This document shows positions 5,884 to 6,187 of a DNA stretch of 6,187 bases, in pieces. How positions within the stretch are numbered: the first letter of the stretch is position 1; every line of letters begins with the position of its first letter. The notes beneath the pieces are model-generated. The model worked only from the letters and a program-made list of their open reading frames with translations. It was not told the DNA's origin and made no database searches. The position numbers and the translations under genes were made by a program. The DNA is from Sulfurospirillaceae bacterium. GTDB taxonomy: Bacteria > Campylobacterota > Campylobacteria > Campylobacterales > Sulfurospirillaceae. The stretch spans positions 1-6,187 of the forward strand of contig JAQWCT010000160.1 in assembly GCA_028705785.1 (NCBI GenBank), read 5' to 3'.

Positions 5884-6187
5884 TTATTTTAATGAATCTA
5901 ATTTATCCATATTCATTGACTCCCAGAAAGAAGTCCTAAATGAAAAATTGTGCCATTTCTTAATGCCATATTTTTCAATACCGTCTTTAACAGTATTCCG
6001 CAATACATCAGCGTTTTGGATACCAGTAATATCCGCCAAGTTTTCAAAATTTTTATGTTGTGTTGCACGGATAAAAAATGGAAAGTCTTCGCTATATCCT
6101 GCATAGTGAAATGTTTGTGGATACCAACATTTATATCCATCTGGTTTTATGAGAGCCATTAATAACACCAGTAATTCTGATTCAATA
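5884..6187 (-). CDS. Unrecognised protein, C-terminal end, 5' truncated by window edge
   Basis: The minus-strand frame is open from the right edge to a TAA at 5884-5886, giving about 100 residues. The GTG at 6166-6168 and the later ATG are possible starts, but the open codons before them (IESELL) make a continuing gene more likely. I do not recognise the family. The visible sequence is soluble and rich in aromatic residues, with segments KPDGYKCWYPQTFHYAGYSE, FPFFIRATQHKNFENLADI and GIKKWHNFSFRTSFWESMN. There is one cysteine, no membrane segment and no clear catalytic motif. It ends 21 nt before the exporter start, with the exporter's ribosome site in the gap, so both may be in one transcript. 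Competing frames here lack ribosome sites and protein-like composition. Confidence 0.6.
   Translation of the reverse strand, partial: IESELLVLLMALIKPDGYKCWYPQTFHYAGYSEDFPFFIRATQHKNFENLADITGIQNADVLRNTVKDGIEKYGIKKWHNFSFRTSFWESMNMDKLDSLK

Noticed and set aside
5950..6162. Plus-strand 70-codon frame at the right end
   Set aside because: It overlaps the better-supported minus-strand gene, and no ribosome site or family motif is visible.
1..6187. CRISPR arrays, insertion sequences, tRNA or rRNA genes, phage or defence genes
   Set aside because: No spaced repeat array, transposase, terminal inverted repeats or RNA gene structure is seen; gene packing and composition look like ordinary chromosome.

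Overview
The window looks like chromosomal DNA of a Campylobacterota (epsilonproteobacterial) respirer. It is AT-rich, tightly packed and carries a CcsA/CcsBA-type cytochrome c synthase with an NrfJ-like partner. A Sulfurospirillum- or Wolinella-like host is my best guess. That guess rests on gene content and style, not on a marker gene.

Left block (1-3152, + strand): four genes are packed head to tail with overlaps or a 22-nt gap, so they are probably one transcript. They are the C-terminal end of a System II cytochrome c synthase (NrfI/CcsBA type), a small exported protein with two OB-like beta modules (NrfJ-like), a Crp/Fnr-family regulator without an FNR iron-sulfur cysteine set, and a two-TM membrane sensor carrying two copies of a PilJ/NarX-type P-box but no recognisable output domain. 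Regulator and sensor overlap by ATGA. Read together, this is the 3' end of a multihaem cytochrome (possibly nitrite reductase, nrfHAIJ-type) operon with its own signal-sensing pair attached.

Middle (3153-5232): a 132-nt intergenic region with a TATAAT box, a near-consensus FNR-type dyad and a 10-bp direct repeat leads into a 618-aa methyl-accepting chemotaxis protein. Its periplasmic domain is internally duplicated and HBM-like. A hairpin with a pyrimidine-rich tail after its stop is the likely terminator.

Right block (5233-6187, - strand): a complete LysE/RhtB-family exporter lies 21 nt downstream of the C-terminal end of an unrecognised gene that runs off the right edge. These two converge on the chemotaxis gene and look unrelated to the left block.

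The part most worth a second look is the regulator/sensor pair: an FNR-like DNA reader translationally coupled to a nitrate-sensor-like membrane protein that lacks a kinase, cyclase or chemotaxis output.
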